From: Hofstenia miamia
Lineage: Eukaryota > Xenacoelomorpha > Acoela
DNA length: 64,000 bases
Assembly: GCA_004352715.1 (NCBI GenBank)
Contig: SCFE01000078.1
Span: 762,882 to 826,881 of the forward strand
Reading direction: 5' to 3'
Both the position numbers and the translations under genes were made by a program. The notes beneath the pieces are model-generated. The model had not been told where the DNA came from. It saw only the letters and a program-made list of their open reading frames with translations, and did no database searches. Every line of letters starts with the position of its first letter. Within the stretch, counting starts at the first letter, position 1. Shown here piece by piece: positions 12,701 through 27,700 of the stretch.

Positions 12701-15700
12701 TGCCCTTTGTTCCCCGACCATTCTACGAGGCGATTGTGCCTGANAACGCGCTTTCAAATGGATTTCCTCTTTGGACTATAAAGACGCTCTGCTGAAATTC
12801 TCCACTCTCCCGCTGTCACTCTACTTCCATGCCTGTGATCTCCTTCTGTTCAATCGACTACTGACTCGCAAATTGGATCTTGATCCTTTTGATTTCATTA
12901 AGTTCTCCAATTCCTGCTGCACTCGCTCTGATGATGTTGTCACCTTCTCCATTCGTCGTACAAAGAAACATCGCACCCTTCACTCGTTTTTCAATCGTGC
13001 TTGTACTGCTGCTAATTACATCTTGACTCGCAACCCTCCAACAGCGATTGATTTCTTTTCCCCACCACCGAGCTTCAAGAAATCTTTGATGGCTTTCCTC
13101 TTTGCTGAGCCAATTTTTTTGGCAATCAAAGAATGACGAATAGTAATACTGAATTCTCTTTTTGTTTTTGCTAATTTGCTCGTACTGCAATAAAATAATC
13201 AAATTTGAAAAGTTTAAAAAGCACGGTTCTTTCGAAGTCTTTGTTTAACCAAGTTTTTTTCAAGTAGATTGACGTACTACCTGCCTTTATTAATTTTAAA
13301 ATGAGGCACTCTTCCAACTTTGTTTCGAAAGCAATTTAAAGTAAGATAATATTTTGAATAGGCGTTTATTATAGTAAAAACGAAATTTTTGAGTGGGAAT
13401 GTAAATAGTATCTTTAAATTATGGATTATTTTGATAAATACCAAAACAGTTCGTATCAAATACTATTTACTTGCTACGTGGTCTCCGGAAATCCCCAGGG
13501 CGAATTGTTCGTGCAAGGAAAGTCAGTGATCTAAAAAAACGAATGCCCTTTGTTCCCCGACCATTCTACGAGGCGATTGTGCCTGATTCCAATCTCAGTA
13601 ACTGGAGCAGTGACATTTAGGATGCTGTGCTGACTATTGATTCTAATCAAGTTGCAAAAAATCGTTTTTGTTTTAAATTTTATGAAATATCAAAATCATA
13701 TTCGCAGTTAACATGTTTTGATTTAACAAATGTTATGTGCATCATCATGCTAAGTTCACACATCGATCGATTTCTATGAATTAATAATGTTGACTTATAT
13801 ATCTTTTGATTTGAAATAATAATATAATTTACATAGAAAACACTGAAGAAGAATTAATACCAAAATTAAAAAATGAATGGTAGCAAGCACCGCCAGACTT
13901 TAAGATCAGTTTACTCAAAAATAAAAAAGGTGCACTTAACATGGTAATGCACCGAACCCTTCAATTGTCTAATTAGAAGATTTTATGCACCCTTACTTTA
14001 AATTTGAAGATTACACATGTATAGAGAGCATCTTCGAAGGAGGCATTCGCCCCCTGGTGCTACCGCCTAAAACCGCGCAGTTCCATCATTTTTGAGTGAA
14101 TATTGTTTTCCGGTTCCACTGCAATAAAATACAATCAAAATGTCAATAGCTTTAGTTTTTCAGGACAAAATTTTTGGGTTAGCCGTAACCAAAATAATGC
14201 TTTATAAAATTATAATTGTACATTTAATTCCAAAATATATTTTAGATGCAACAGTCAAACAAAGCAATTTTTTTGAAAATTTCGTGAAAGTCATGTAAAT
14301 CATGCAAAATATATTTTTTGCTCAACATTGAATACTACTTTGGAAAATTTATATATTTGAATTTCCAAAAAACTGTAGAAAGAAAGCCTTTACATTTGAA
14401 ACCTATGTGTCGCTGGAATTGATAGCTCGATTCTGTTGCCAGTGCTACCACTTTTTTGTTTTCAACCGTTGTCAATAAAGTATGATTTTGTAAAAAGTTA
14501 CCTAGAAAAGTTTTAATACAAATTGACTGAAGTATAAAACCGCTCCATTTTTTCGAATTCTGCTATATAGTCATTTTTAATTCTTCACATGCAACTGTTG
14601 TAATAAATTTGAATTGTATTACTTATGAAACTGTATTACTGTGACAATCCTCAATGTGTTGCTTCTCAAAGTTTCACTGTCCCTTTGGAATTAAACTAAA
14701 TTTGTGTCTGAAATACACTGTTTATTGCTCACCTTTTAATCGGTCGGATAATGTAAATTTTAAAATATTTATATTGGCGGAATTGCTTTTATTATATTTT
14801 TATTGTATAACGCTAGACAATTTGTTTTCTACTTGACAATTACCTTCATTGACAGTAGTGGTTGTTGAGATGAGAATTTTTTACAATAATTCCAACAGCA
14901 TACGTAAATCAATTTCTTCTAAAATCTATCGCATTGGTAAATTCTACTTTTGAAGTATTCACCGATATTTCACACGATGATTTGAGTTTGGTAAACATTG
15001 GGATTTGCCAATTTCTTTTAAAACCTATTTGCACAGGGATTGAAAAAACGAATTGATGAGTTTGCAGTGAATTAGTTGATTGATAATTCATTAATTTGTA
15101 GTTGGTGGTATCTGTAATTAATTAGTTAGTTTATCCTCACACGCTGTGTCTTCCTAAATTTGACCCATCTTGTTCACTTNGCCAATTTTTTTGGCAATCA
15201 AAGAATGACGAATAGTAATACTGAATTCTCTTTTTGTTTTTGCTAATTTGCTCGTACTGCAATAAAATAATCAAATTTGAAAAGTTTAAAAAGCACGGTT
15301 CTTTCGAAGTCTTTGTTTAACCAAGTTTTTTTCAAGTAGATTGACGTACTACCTGCCTTTATTAATTTTAAAATGAGGCACTCTTCCAACTTTGTTTCGA
15401 AAGCAATTTAAAGTAAGATAATATTTTGAATAGGCGTTTATTATAGTAAAAACGAAATTTTTGAGTGGGAATGTAAATAGTATCTTTAAATTATGGATTA
15501 TTTTGATAAATACCAAAACAGTTCGTATCAAATACTATTTACTTGCTACGTGGTCTCCGGAAATCCCCAGGGCGAATTGTTCGTGCAAGGAAAGTCAGTG
15601 ATCTAAAAAAACGAATGCCCTTTGTTCCCCGACCATTCTACGAGGCGATTGTGCCTGATTCCAATCTCAGTAACTGGAGCAGTGACATTTAGGATGCTGT

Positions 15701-18700
15701 GCTGACTATTGATTCTAATCAAGTTGCAAAAAATCGTTTTTGTTTTAAATTTTATGAAATATCAAAATCATATTCGCAGTTAACATGTTTTGATTTAACA
15801 AATGTTATGTGCATCATCATGCTAAGTTCACACATCGATCGATTTCTATGAATGAATAATGTTGAATTATATATCTTTTGATTTGAAATAATAATATAAT
15901 TTACATAGAAAACACTGAAGAAGAATTAATACCAAAATTAAAAAATGAATGGTAGCAAGCACCGCCAGACTTTAAGATCAGTTTACTCAAAAATAAAAAA
16001 GGTGCACTTAACATGGTAATGCACCGAACCCTTCAATTGTCTAATTAGAAGATTTTATGCACCCTTACTTTAAATTTGAAGATTACACATGTATAGAGAG
16101 CCTCTTCGAAGGAGGCATTCGCCCCCTGGTGCTACCGCCTAAAACCGCGCAGTTCCATCATTTTTGAGTGAATATTGTTTTCCGGTTCCACTGCAATAAA
16201 ATACAATCAAAATGTCAATAGCTTTAGTTTTTCAGGACAAAATTTTTGGGTTAGCCGTAACCAAAATATGCTTTATAAAATTATAATTGTACATTTAATT
16301 CCAAAATATATTTTAGATGCAACAGTCAAACAAAGCAATATTTTTGACAAATTCTGAAAGTGTCATGTAAATCATGCAAAATATATTTTTTGCTCAACAT
16401 TGAATACTACTTTGGAAAATTTATATATTTGAATTTCCAAAAAACTGTAGAAAGAAAGCCTTTACATTTGAAACCTATGTGTCGCTGGAATTGATAGCTC
16501 GATTCTGTTGCCAGTGCTACCACTTTTTTGTTTTCAACCGTTGTCAATAAAGTATGATTTTGTAAAAAGTTACCTAGAAAAGTTTTAATACAAATTGACT
16601 GAAGTATAAAACCGCTCCATTTTTTCGAATTCTGCTATATAGTCATTTTTAATTCTTCACATGCAACTGTTGTAATAAATTTGAATTGTATTACTTATGA
16701 AACTGTATTACTGTGACAATCCTCAATGTGTTGCTTCTCAAAGTTTCACTGTCCCTTTGGAATTAAACTAAATTTGTGTCTGAAATACACTGTTTATTGC
16801 TCACCTTTTAATCGGTCGGATAATGTAAATTTTAAAATATTTATATTGGCGGAATTGCTTTTATTATATTTTTATTGTATAACGCTAGACAATTTGTTTT
16901 CTACTTGACAATTACCTTCATTGACAGTAGTGGTTGTTGAGATGAGAATTTTTTACAATAATTCCAACAGCATACGTAAATCAATTTCTTCTAAAATCTA
17001 TCGCATTGGTAAATTCTACTTTTGAAGTATTCACCGATATTTCACACGATGATTTGAGTTTGGTAAACATTGGGATTTGCCAATTTCTTTTAAAACCTAT
17101 TTGCACAGGGATTGAAAAAACGAATTGATGAGTTTGCAGTGAATTAGTTGATTGATAATTCATTAATTTGTAGTTGGTGGTATCTGTAATTAATTAGTTA
17201 GTTTATCCTCACACGCTGTGTCTTCCTAAATTTGACCCATCTTGTTCACTTGACATCTAGAAGAAATTCTTCATTTCAAAAATATTTGATGTGCCTAAGA
17301 CCAATTAAAATTATGGTAGAACTTAAAATAATAGTAAGAAAACGAATATCTCCAAATCTGTCCTTGCTCATTTACGAAACTAGCTTGCACTCCAAGCAGA
17401 AATCGATGGCTAATCATGAAAGATTTGATGGAACAGGCTAAAATTTGAAAAAATGCGTTGTATGGAGTGCAAGCAACTGTTCAAAGCAGTTTAGATTAAT
17501 CTCATCATTGTAAATTCGTTTTGAAAACAGTAACATATCACCAAAACAAACAAAAATAAGTGTTTTTACGCATAACTAGCTAGGCAGTAGTGGGAAAATT
17601 AAATGCTTTACTATACATTAGCATTAGTTATCATGTGACAAAACAGTTACATGTAGCACATCGTTCAATCGTTGAATATAGCTTTGAAACCTATACATGT
17701 AATCAGTAATTAATGTCAATATTATTGAATGTCCTGACATGACCTGAAATAAGGACAACCTTCCACCCAATCCGATCCGAGTGCAACTAAAAGTTTACCC
17801 AATCTGACTCTACCCGTGTTCGGGTCATTATAAATGAAAAAATAATATAATTCACAAAGAATTGTACAGGCAAAAAAGGCACTAACAAGCACACATATTC
17901 ATATGGCGAGGATTCATTCATTATGTATTTAGACTTATTTTAGAAAGTTCGTCGCGGTATACCTTCCCGTGTTTGAGAAATTTTTTGTACTTTGTCAGGA
18001 TCATAATCGGTAAAAATCACGATTTTTATTTCTTATTAAATTACATGCAAAATTGAATGAATTACACATTAAAACATGCGAGTTGAAGTATTTGTTTAAA
18101 ATCGACTATTGTATGACTGACAGTAGAAGCTGTCTAAGCTTTATGAGGCCAATGATTTAATTGATAATTGGTATTGTTTCCTACTACAGTATATTAATGA
18201 AGATATCTTTGTCTATGCTTTTAATATCTTTTAAGTATTAATCTTTTAGAAATAAGGAAGTATTTCTCTCAACATTTTTAAATTTGAAAATGTTTATTCA
18301 AAGTCAATTCAAATTGCTATTTTTATGTTAAACTATTGAACTTTACTCAGCAGTTAATAGCAGACTAAATCTCTACTGTGGCATAAAACAGTCCCAAAAC
18401 AAATGTTAGCATGTGTGAAATTTCTGTGATTTCTGGTTGCTTATCTTTGTAACTTAGAAAACTACATTTTAGTGGATGAAAGTTTTCAATTTGATGTTAC
18501 TCGATATTTTCAAAATTTTCTATACAGTAGTCTTATTTAAAAATGTGTAAATAGATTAGTTCCAAGTAATATTTGTCACTAAAATGTTAGCAACATCAAA
18601 TTCAGATTTAGTTTTTCACTTAATTTTTTTCCAGAAAATATTACTGAAAATTTTAAATAGGGGTTTTAAGGTTTAGTTTGATGTCATAGATGAATTGTAA

Positions 18701-21700
18701 TTCAACTAAAGCCTTAATTTCACTTTGCAGGCATTTAATGTCTAAAGTTACACGCGGCGGACTGTCAAACAGAATTTTCTAACACCACCCTGCAGGGTGT
18801 GTGGTAGTGCCTAATATTGTATTGATATAGTACTTCAAACAAAAATAAATTATTGGTATAGTAAAAATCAAAAAGAGAAATTTATTAAAAATATATTATT
18901 TCAATATATATTCATTGCAATAAATTATTTATTGGGATCATCCGGCCAGCGGTAGATTGGTCCAACGACTTTTGCTAATTCAATGATTAATTTCAACCTT
19001 TTGGTAGACAAAGCAGAACATTTAAATTGATAATTCGTAATTGTCTTAATGTTATACTGTTTTTTGATTGGCTTGTTGCGTAATGGCAGTAATGAAAATT
19101 TAACTCAATCACTTTTCGTTATGACTGCAGTATTTAGTAAAGTAAACAAAACTGTCATCATAGTTTACAGGTTATTTCTCATTTATTGTATAAAACAATT
19201 TTAGTTGCTCGAAGGACTTAAGTTTAATGGGTCACCATAAATCATAATAGAAATTATTAGTGCTGTCAATGGATCATGCGGGTCAGATTTTTTATGGATT
19301 GAAAGGTCATTTCTCACATGCATTTCCATTCGCAGGCTTGCTGTGAAGAAATGAAATTGTATTATCATGCTGGCTTACAAAAATGTGGAAACAAGTATAA
19401 TTGTAAGTCTCTGATGTTTGACCCAGTTTCGTTTTTATACTCGACTATACCCGAACCAATTGCTCGTACCTGTAGTGATTTACCAACTCACTCATCTAAC
19501 ATATTGAAATGGAATATTTGAGAAAGCCATAGTCTAACATAAGGCTATGGGGTCCGGGATGCGCAAGTGAACATTTTAAAATTCTAAATGCTTGTAGTTA
19601 GATTAATTTCAAGCAAAAGCTTACTTTTACAATTTATCTCAAAATTGAATTTTCAAACATTATGCTCCTAAATACACTGAGTTTCTAAAAGTAATTAATT
19701 AATTTTAAAAAATTATAGTTGTTTACTCTAACTTTTTGGCAAATGCAACGTGTTGACTGGCTAAGAATCAATACTATCGACTACTGGCTTTTTGCTTGCA
19801 ATTAAGCGTACATCTTCTTTATTGCAATTCAAAGTAACACCGCTACTTTTCCCAAGGACACTTTGTATGCGACTAGACTTGCACGAGCGTTCTCTCTCTC
19901 TCGATTTGCCTCTAGTAACGTATTATTAGACAACGATGGATTTTAATATTTTCCCCATTTTCTCTTTAATATACATTTTGCCAAGTGTTACTCCGTATTT
20001 AAATGCTACTTATTGACTTAATTCGCAGTACTGCACCATCATTAATATATCGTTTGTTAAATCACTTCCATTATATATTGAATTTACAAACTTAACATTG
20101 TGGTTAATTAAAGCAATATGATAAGCTATTTTGAAATAGTTTCCTTTGCCCCACCATAGGTATGGGCCTGTGTGGTAACGAATAAATGTTACCGATAACG
20201 CATTGCAAGTTTTAATTATCACCGCCACCGCATCACACCAGACCCACGTACGCCGGTCCAATATTCCAACCTCAACTTAGCATTTAGCGAAAGCTATAAT
20301 GTTAATCTTAGAAATAATGTACTGAAAACGATACAGAATGACTAACAATGACTTGTTATTACAAAAACAACAATGTGGAACATGTATTCCACCCAGAGGC
20401 GTAGCCAGCCCAGGAAATTTAGAGGGGGCACAAAAAATATATAACAATTTTATTCCAATATTCTAGTAAGATAACTTACTATTACCTCTTGGAGGAGGGC
20501 GGGGGCTGCTTTCAATCACTGATTCCGCCGTGAATGTGACTAATTTACAACTTTGATTATTGTTTTCTACAATATTTGAGGTAGCCATGAAGGAAAATTT
20601 TAGTGTAATGTTAAGCGTATATGTTAATAACAAGCTAACGAAATTTTTCAATGCCACCGCATCGCAGCGTTTAATCATCACTGCACTGCTCAAGTCTCTA
20701 TTCCATATAGACAGGCTAATTGCAGAAATACATGTTCATTTAGACGAAGATTCATATTGTAATTATCCACGGCACGGTTTCTTAATGGAATGTTACTGAG
20801 AAGGCTCATTGTACTTTTATATGATTTTATGAAGCAGGAATTCAGATTAATTTGCTGAAGCATATCATTCATTGTATTTTGTAAAAAGAGATTTATTTTC
20901 CACTGAAATTTTATTTTGCTCATAAAAACCTACATTTAATAAAATCTTTTATTGTTATTTTTTTCCCTTTTGTAATTGTTGTATTCCCCTAAAATGGACT
21001 ATTTTTTTCTCATGATCTGTATACTTTGTAAATTAAAATTTGCTCTATTTGAAATACATAGTTTCAAATGGTCATAAAAGTGACTGTCATTTGATATTTC
21101 AATTGCAGCATGTAATCATAATACCATTACAAATTTGCAACAGAATTCAACATGCTTTTGTGACATCCCTTAAATGTGTTTTCATTGCTTACAATGTTTC
21201 AAATTAGAAAGATAGTTAATAATCCTTCCCATTGTCTCAATAATACAGGACTATTTTTTTCATTAATGTTGTTAATCGTAAGATATTGTTGAAATTTACA
21301 TCATTTAGAGATCAAAAATTAACCTTATAATTGTTTTCAATATTCAAAATAATTAATACTAGTTTAATTCGTGGTCTCTTGGATGTTGGCGTCATTATTC
21401 GTGGATTATTGTTGGAGTTTCATCAGAATTTTACGAACCGAATAAAAATTTTGAAAGACCATATCCGAAAAGGCATAAATATAAATGTTCTATAAACTAA
21501 TATTTTCCTAATAGCTGTATTTGAAAGTCCGATAAAACCAGCCTTTTCCTAAGAATTAGTTCGAAGTCCAAGACGCCCATCATGCTTATATTTTGTTTTT
21601 TAGTGATTTAATTTTTCAAAATTTCGCTGATCAAATCGGGTGTTTAGTTCATTTTATGCAACACGAATAAGATCATCTGCAGATATGATCTCTTTTTGCA

Positions 21701-24700
21701 AAGCTGATTTCTATAAATCGGTCCCTTGACATCTTCTCTTTCTATTTATTCTTAAATATACGCTGCCATTTAAATTCAATATAATTTTTGGTACCGTTAT
21801 AAGTGAAGATAATGATGCATTTCATGTAGTGAGAATAGTACGTTGAAACTCGTGCTTGTTTTGACTTCTCATTTTGAATTTATCTTCCTACTTATCGTTC
21901 ACTGACAGTTTTTGAAAGCATTAATACTACTATTATTAAACGTAAATTGCTCAAGCTAGAAACAATTAAAAATGTTTAGCTTGTAAAACATTCCATTGTT
22001 TAGTGTATTAGCTAGTTGTGATCACCATTCTTATGCAATGTTGTGCACTTAGCTAGATTCTCAGTTTTTCACAATACATATGTTGATATGTATGATTATG
22101 CAACCCAAAACTCGGTTGTGATTTTCTGTTCGAATTAGGATTTTCAGGACTGTACTAATACCTCAAAGGCAATACTTGCAATCAGGGTTGGCAAAAAAGT
22201 ATATTCTTTGCAAAAACACATTTTAAGAGTTTAAAACTATGTTTTTTGCTCTTAGACAAGCCCACCTCAAGGTACTGAAATTTTACTGAAAATGCATATA
22301 GTAGCAGTCATTGAATTATGATAAGTTTATCAACATATATTTTTCGTTGCATACACGTAAAAAAAACGCAAGTTTTACGGTTTTGAAGTAGAAATTGGTT
22401 ATGAAATTGTGAACTTACGAAATCCAAAAATTGTTTTCCAAACGTTCCGTAAAGTTTTATATAAATTTGAAAAAAACAATTAAAGCAACAATGCAATAAA
22501 CAGTTGTTTTAAGCAGTGTTTAAAACATGTTTTCAACAGGTCGTGTTGCAATAAATGCTAATATCAAGACTTAGTAATGAAAAATTGTTAATTCTATTAT
22601 CACTATCTTGTTTTGAAATTTGAGATTAAGTGCTAAATGAATAATATTTAGCCATTGAAGTCTTATCCTGGAATACTGCATTACCGGATATCGGGTATTA
22701 CCAGAAAATGTTTACTCTGCTGTAATTAAGCAGTTTGGTAATAATCAGGAAGGGAAAGGTAAAGCTGCCTTATTGATCTTCCAATGTTTCATCATTTGAA
22801 CATCACTTCAATCTGTTTTTATAATCAACATGCTTGCATTAGAAGCAATATTCAATTATTAACAGATTTAGTTTTTTAGTAAATGGTACATCTTATACCA
22901 TATACATTGTAATGCATATGTTAACAACCGATTTGAAAAGTTTTAATGTTTTTTGAATGTATTTTAAACGTTCATAGCTCAAGAACTAATAAAGATATCC
23001 AAATCTGAAAAAAACCCATCGGAATAGAGAAATTTATTTAAATCGCATCCATCCGCCTTTGGTCGAGGGGTCTCGCTACCTCCAACTTTGCGCACGGCAT
23101 GCTTCAATGGGTTTGGGAGATCTATCTTTATTTTGAGAAACATTTATAGTTCCTTGATTATTCCATGGGGTTAAGCCTTATAGTTACCTGAATATTAGAA
23201 ATTGAGACCATTTAAATATTTCTTGAAAAATCCGAATTTTCAAAGAAAAATAGTTAATATTTGTAATTACTTCAATCACAGCAATACGCTTTAGTAATAT
23301 TTTTCAACATTACATTCAAGCACAGTCACTAATAGAAGTGTGCTCGATTTCCAAATTTCCTAATCGGCTTGGAAATTTTTTTTTAAAATGTGAGAAAACC
23401 AGACTGTTTATGGTTAAGCAAGAATTAGAGCTATTTCTCATTATTTAATCCAGTTGGTGCTCCAGATCAGTCTGAAAATTTACTGAGATCTTCCTTAAGG
23501 AGGGAGTTTACTTGGATTTTCTGATTTTCATATATAATCGATTTTCTCGAGAACGATTAATCAGAGTGCAAATCCAAACACATCACCACGTGCGTATTTA
23601 GAAGCGCTTTATGATGACAACCAGCATTGCTATATTCAAGTAAGAAAAATGTTTACAGATTTTTTCAAGTACCTTTCTTCATTAACTTATGACATCGTCA
23701 CTCCCTTCAATAATATTTTTTGTGAGTTATGAGATGATTACTCAGAGCGCTATATGGGGGTTTTTTGTAGAAGAATATAGCGAGGTGTTTTAGCTCTATT
23801 TTACACTGCGGTAATAACTGTGGTATAGCATTGAAGCTGTGAGTTCCAGCTTCTTTTTCCACTTTATTTTATCAAAATCTGATCACGAGTTAGGAGTTAT
23901 AAAATCTTTGTGTGAAAGTATGTAAAAATCGAAAGTTGAGAAAAATCAATTTTAAAAATTTATTCACATTCCGACAAGTAGAAAACTAAAATGCACTACT
24001 ACTATAAGAGGTCAAGTAAATTTAAAACGAGAAATGAGTAATTTCAATTTTTCCCATATTGGACCAATTTTTTCGATCCCATGTGAAAATTCGAATAAGT
24101 GTAAAAATTATTATTTTGCTATAAATTGTACATTTTCTGAATCCTCAGATTCGGTTCTATCAACGTCATCCATTTTTTTAAACATTGATAATTTGAGCGA
24201 AAAACCATTTTTTATGTAACCCCCCCCTAATCTAAGATCTATGTACTTTTGAGAATTATTTTCAACAAACTAACAGCCAAACAAACAAAAACAATTCACG
24301 TTGAACATTATAAGCAAGTGTTTTTGATACCCGGACTTGTTTATAAAAATTGTTTGAAGTGTAAAAATGAAATCACTACCTTTTTTAATTCCTAATGGGA
24401 ATAATGTATTTCTTTAATCATGAACAATATTTAATTAAAACCTTTATTGTTTTTCGCATCATTGTCACGTATTAAGAAAGATGCGCAAATGCAATTCATA
24501 AATATTAAGATGCGCTTGTATACATTTACTTTCAACTGGGAGTGTAAATTAATTTCCACTTAATGTTGGAATCTGATCCATGGAGTTACCTAGTTCTAAA
24601 GGAATTTTGCTTGAGGAGGGCCCTCGTTGACGCGGAGTCTGTTTCTTGCGCAATTCGCATTTCCCTGGGGATTTACTCTAACTAGATGGCTGCATTTACC

Positions 24701-27700
24701 TTTTACGCATTTTTCTTGAGTTACCGCTGATAGATTTCTTATTTATTGCATTTGTCAAAATAATTTGACTGCTTAGCACATGGCGCCAAATAATTCTATA
24801 AAATGTTATATTTTAGAACCGAATTTCGACCACATGTCATGAATTGAATTGTAATTATTTCTTTTACAAAGAGTTGCAGGCTCAATAAATTCATTCCTTA
24901 TTTCTTTCTCTAAAGCGTTTTTAGACTTTAATACATTTTTCACCTAGACCAGTTTTCTCCAACGTTTTTTTATCCCTAACCCCTCAAGAGACACAATTTG
25001 ATTTACGACCCCCTTCTAGAGATTATTTGATAATATAGTATAGTTACAAAATGTATTACATATAAATAAGTTTTACTAGGACAGAAAAATGATTGATAAA
25101 CTCACTTTTTATTCAGAAATTTAATGAGATGGTATTCTTCTCAAATTACAATTGAAAGTGTCACGTGCGTGAAAGGAATAAATAATTTTCCTCACCGCCT
25201 CTTTAAGGCGCAGTACGGACCACTTTGAAAACTGATTTGTAAGTTTCACAATGCCTCCCATCAATATCTCTCGTGACCTTAGGTGACACTGTGATAAACA
25301 AATTTTCTAATTTTGTTGCATAGTAAGTATTTCTTGAGTTATGACTGATCCTGTTTTTTATGAATTCTAAAAGCATTTGTGTTTTTATTCAATACACCTG
25401 TTTTGGCACACCATACGTTATGTTTAACTTTTCTTGTACAATATTTCCAAGGAGAAAGGAGGCTATCATTTACCCTTAAACCAAATTTTCATTTCATATA
25501 TTGATCAAGTATTACATCGTTGATCAGGCCGGAATTAGATATTTTTCTGTACAAATGCATGTTCTGAAAAACTATTGCATGAATTCAGCTAATTTGGAAT
25601 TATGATTACAAAATCAAATTTCAGTAAAAATATAGAAATTAAATGGTAAGATTTATATTATAAAATGTTAGTAAATGTTATATAATTTTTTAATATTTAA
25701 GTGAAGAGAAACCACATTTCGTTTTGGTTAAATTCCTTATGAACTTTTGTTTAACTTCTAATTAGTTTGTTAACCAATTAGTGCATAAGTTTTTTGTTAT
25801 TGCGATCTAGTATGCTAGAATTTAGAAGTACAACACTCATAACTGTGTTTACAAAATCTTTGACAGCTAGAGAATTGGTAAACCAAACAGGATGTGTTTT
25901 ATCTTAATAAATAAATATGCATGTACTAAAAATGTAAACAGCCACTAGAAACCGGCGTTTTGTTTTTAAAAGAATTCTTTCTCTATGTCAACCTAGCATT
26001 CCTAACCGATATTGTCAGTTCAGGGAATTATGGTTGAATATATTTGTTGTCCGTCTGCACTGGATAATCTGTGTTAGACAGTTATTACGATCAGATAATT
26101 TGTTACGGGAATCGTTCATCCCATAAAATACAAATTTAAAAGTCACTATTCCATAAATGGCACTTGCGGCGTCAGTGGCTAGAATCACAATCACATTTGC
26201 CCAACTGCTAGTTTTCTCTTTAAAGTACAATTCTTTTTCAATTTGTATGTATTCACGCCCATGACATATAAATTCTTAAATTTTGTAAAAAAATATCAGT
26301 ATTTATAAGTGGACATGATGGCCAGGGGCATACGCAGGATTTACTGACCAGTGGCACCTTAGTCATGATCAAGTGAGTCACACAAATGCGGGGGAAGGCC
26401 CGCGAAAATTTTTGAAAATATTGAAAAAATAGGCCCTCAAAATGCAATTCACAACCTTAGTTTTTAACGGTTTTTTAATATTTCCCGAATTTTTTTTATT
26501 TAACCAATCAAAGTCAATTTTGAAAACCTGATGGGGGTATTCTACCATGTCCCCCTTGCATATGCCCCTGATGATGGCGTCCTCGTAATTTTGGTTTTTC
26601 TTTTATTTTTCTTTTAAAATTATCGATGTTCAGATTATCGATATTTACCATTACCAGCAGCTTTTTGTGAAAAATGCAATGATTTTGTTCTCATTTATTG
26701 ATTTTTATTAGTCGATTTTTGGTCAGAAAAATCCGTTCTAATATTGCTCACATTTCAGATTTCTTGATAGATGGCAGATTATCTGAGATAAGTTTACTAA
26801 ATCGCCATGATATTTTGATTGACCGCAGTACGGAAAAACATTTGTATACAAGAGATTAGAATTGGAGTTGAAGTATTTCAACGTCACTATTCGAAGTTTT
26901 CCTATTAAACGATTAGTTTAAGCAGGCATATCACTTGTGTTTTAGTGTTTTAAATCATTCAGATTATCGATTTTTTCAGTTGGCGAATTATCAGTTGGAA
27001 GCAATTAAATCTATTTTCTAAAAATATCGGTGGCACTCTTCACGTTATCGATTTTTATCAGCAGATAAATTAACAGATAACAAAAATCGATTCTTTAACC
27101 AGAGTCTACTTTATGATAGACATTTTCTGAACATTTAAATATAAGTTAAAGGCAAGCTGTGAATTTTGGGGTCATTTAACAATACAATACTTAGAATCCA
27201 TGATAATGGTGGCTCTCCATGTTGTTTCTCATATTTAATTTGATTAGGAAAATAACACAAATATACCTAATTTCCCATTTTCACCAATTTAATATAGTAG
27301 AACTTAATACATAAAATCCAGTTAATCGCTTAGAATAAAGGATTCTAATTGTGCTTTGTTTTAGTATTGCATAGATTTTAAATTCCATATGTCTTAATTA
27401 ATGTAATCAGTGTTGAATGATTTTAACATAATCGATTTAACAGATTATGAATTTGAGAAAGTGTTGAGATTTCTATCAAAACCCTTTATGCATGGCAAGG
27501 CGCTTATTTAGAGGGGTCCAAACCCCTAATCTGAGAAAATCACATTTATTTATATAACTAAGCGTAGTTCAATCAAAACTGCCATTAAGCACGAGAAAAT
27601 GAAATCAAACACAATAATGTATTTTAATTTCTGAAATTATGTTGCTCTCAACGTCATTCTTATTATAAGTTTTAATGAAAATTTAAAATCTCCAACTAAT

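Noticed and set aside
12858-13202. 114-residue - strand frame opposite the LINE fragment
   Set aside because: It is the antisense shadow of the + strand LINE C-terminus.
12434-17163. Repeated 60-residue frames (12434, 13277, 15349; 14654/16726; 14909/16981)
   Set aside because: They recur only because the DNA block is duplicated through single Ns; no homology or coding signature.
20394-20520. Possible hAT element starting CAGAGGCGTAGCCAG
   Set aside because: A single terminus only; no matching inverted end or target duplication downstream, so it may be a truncated copy.
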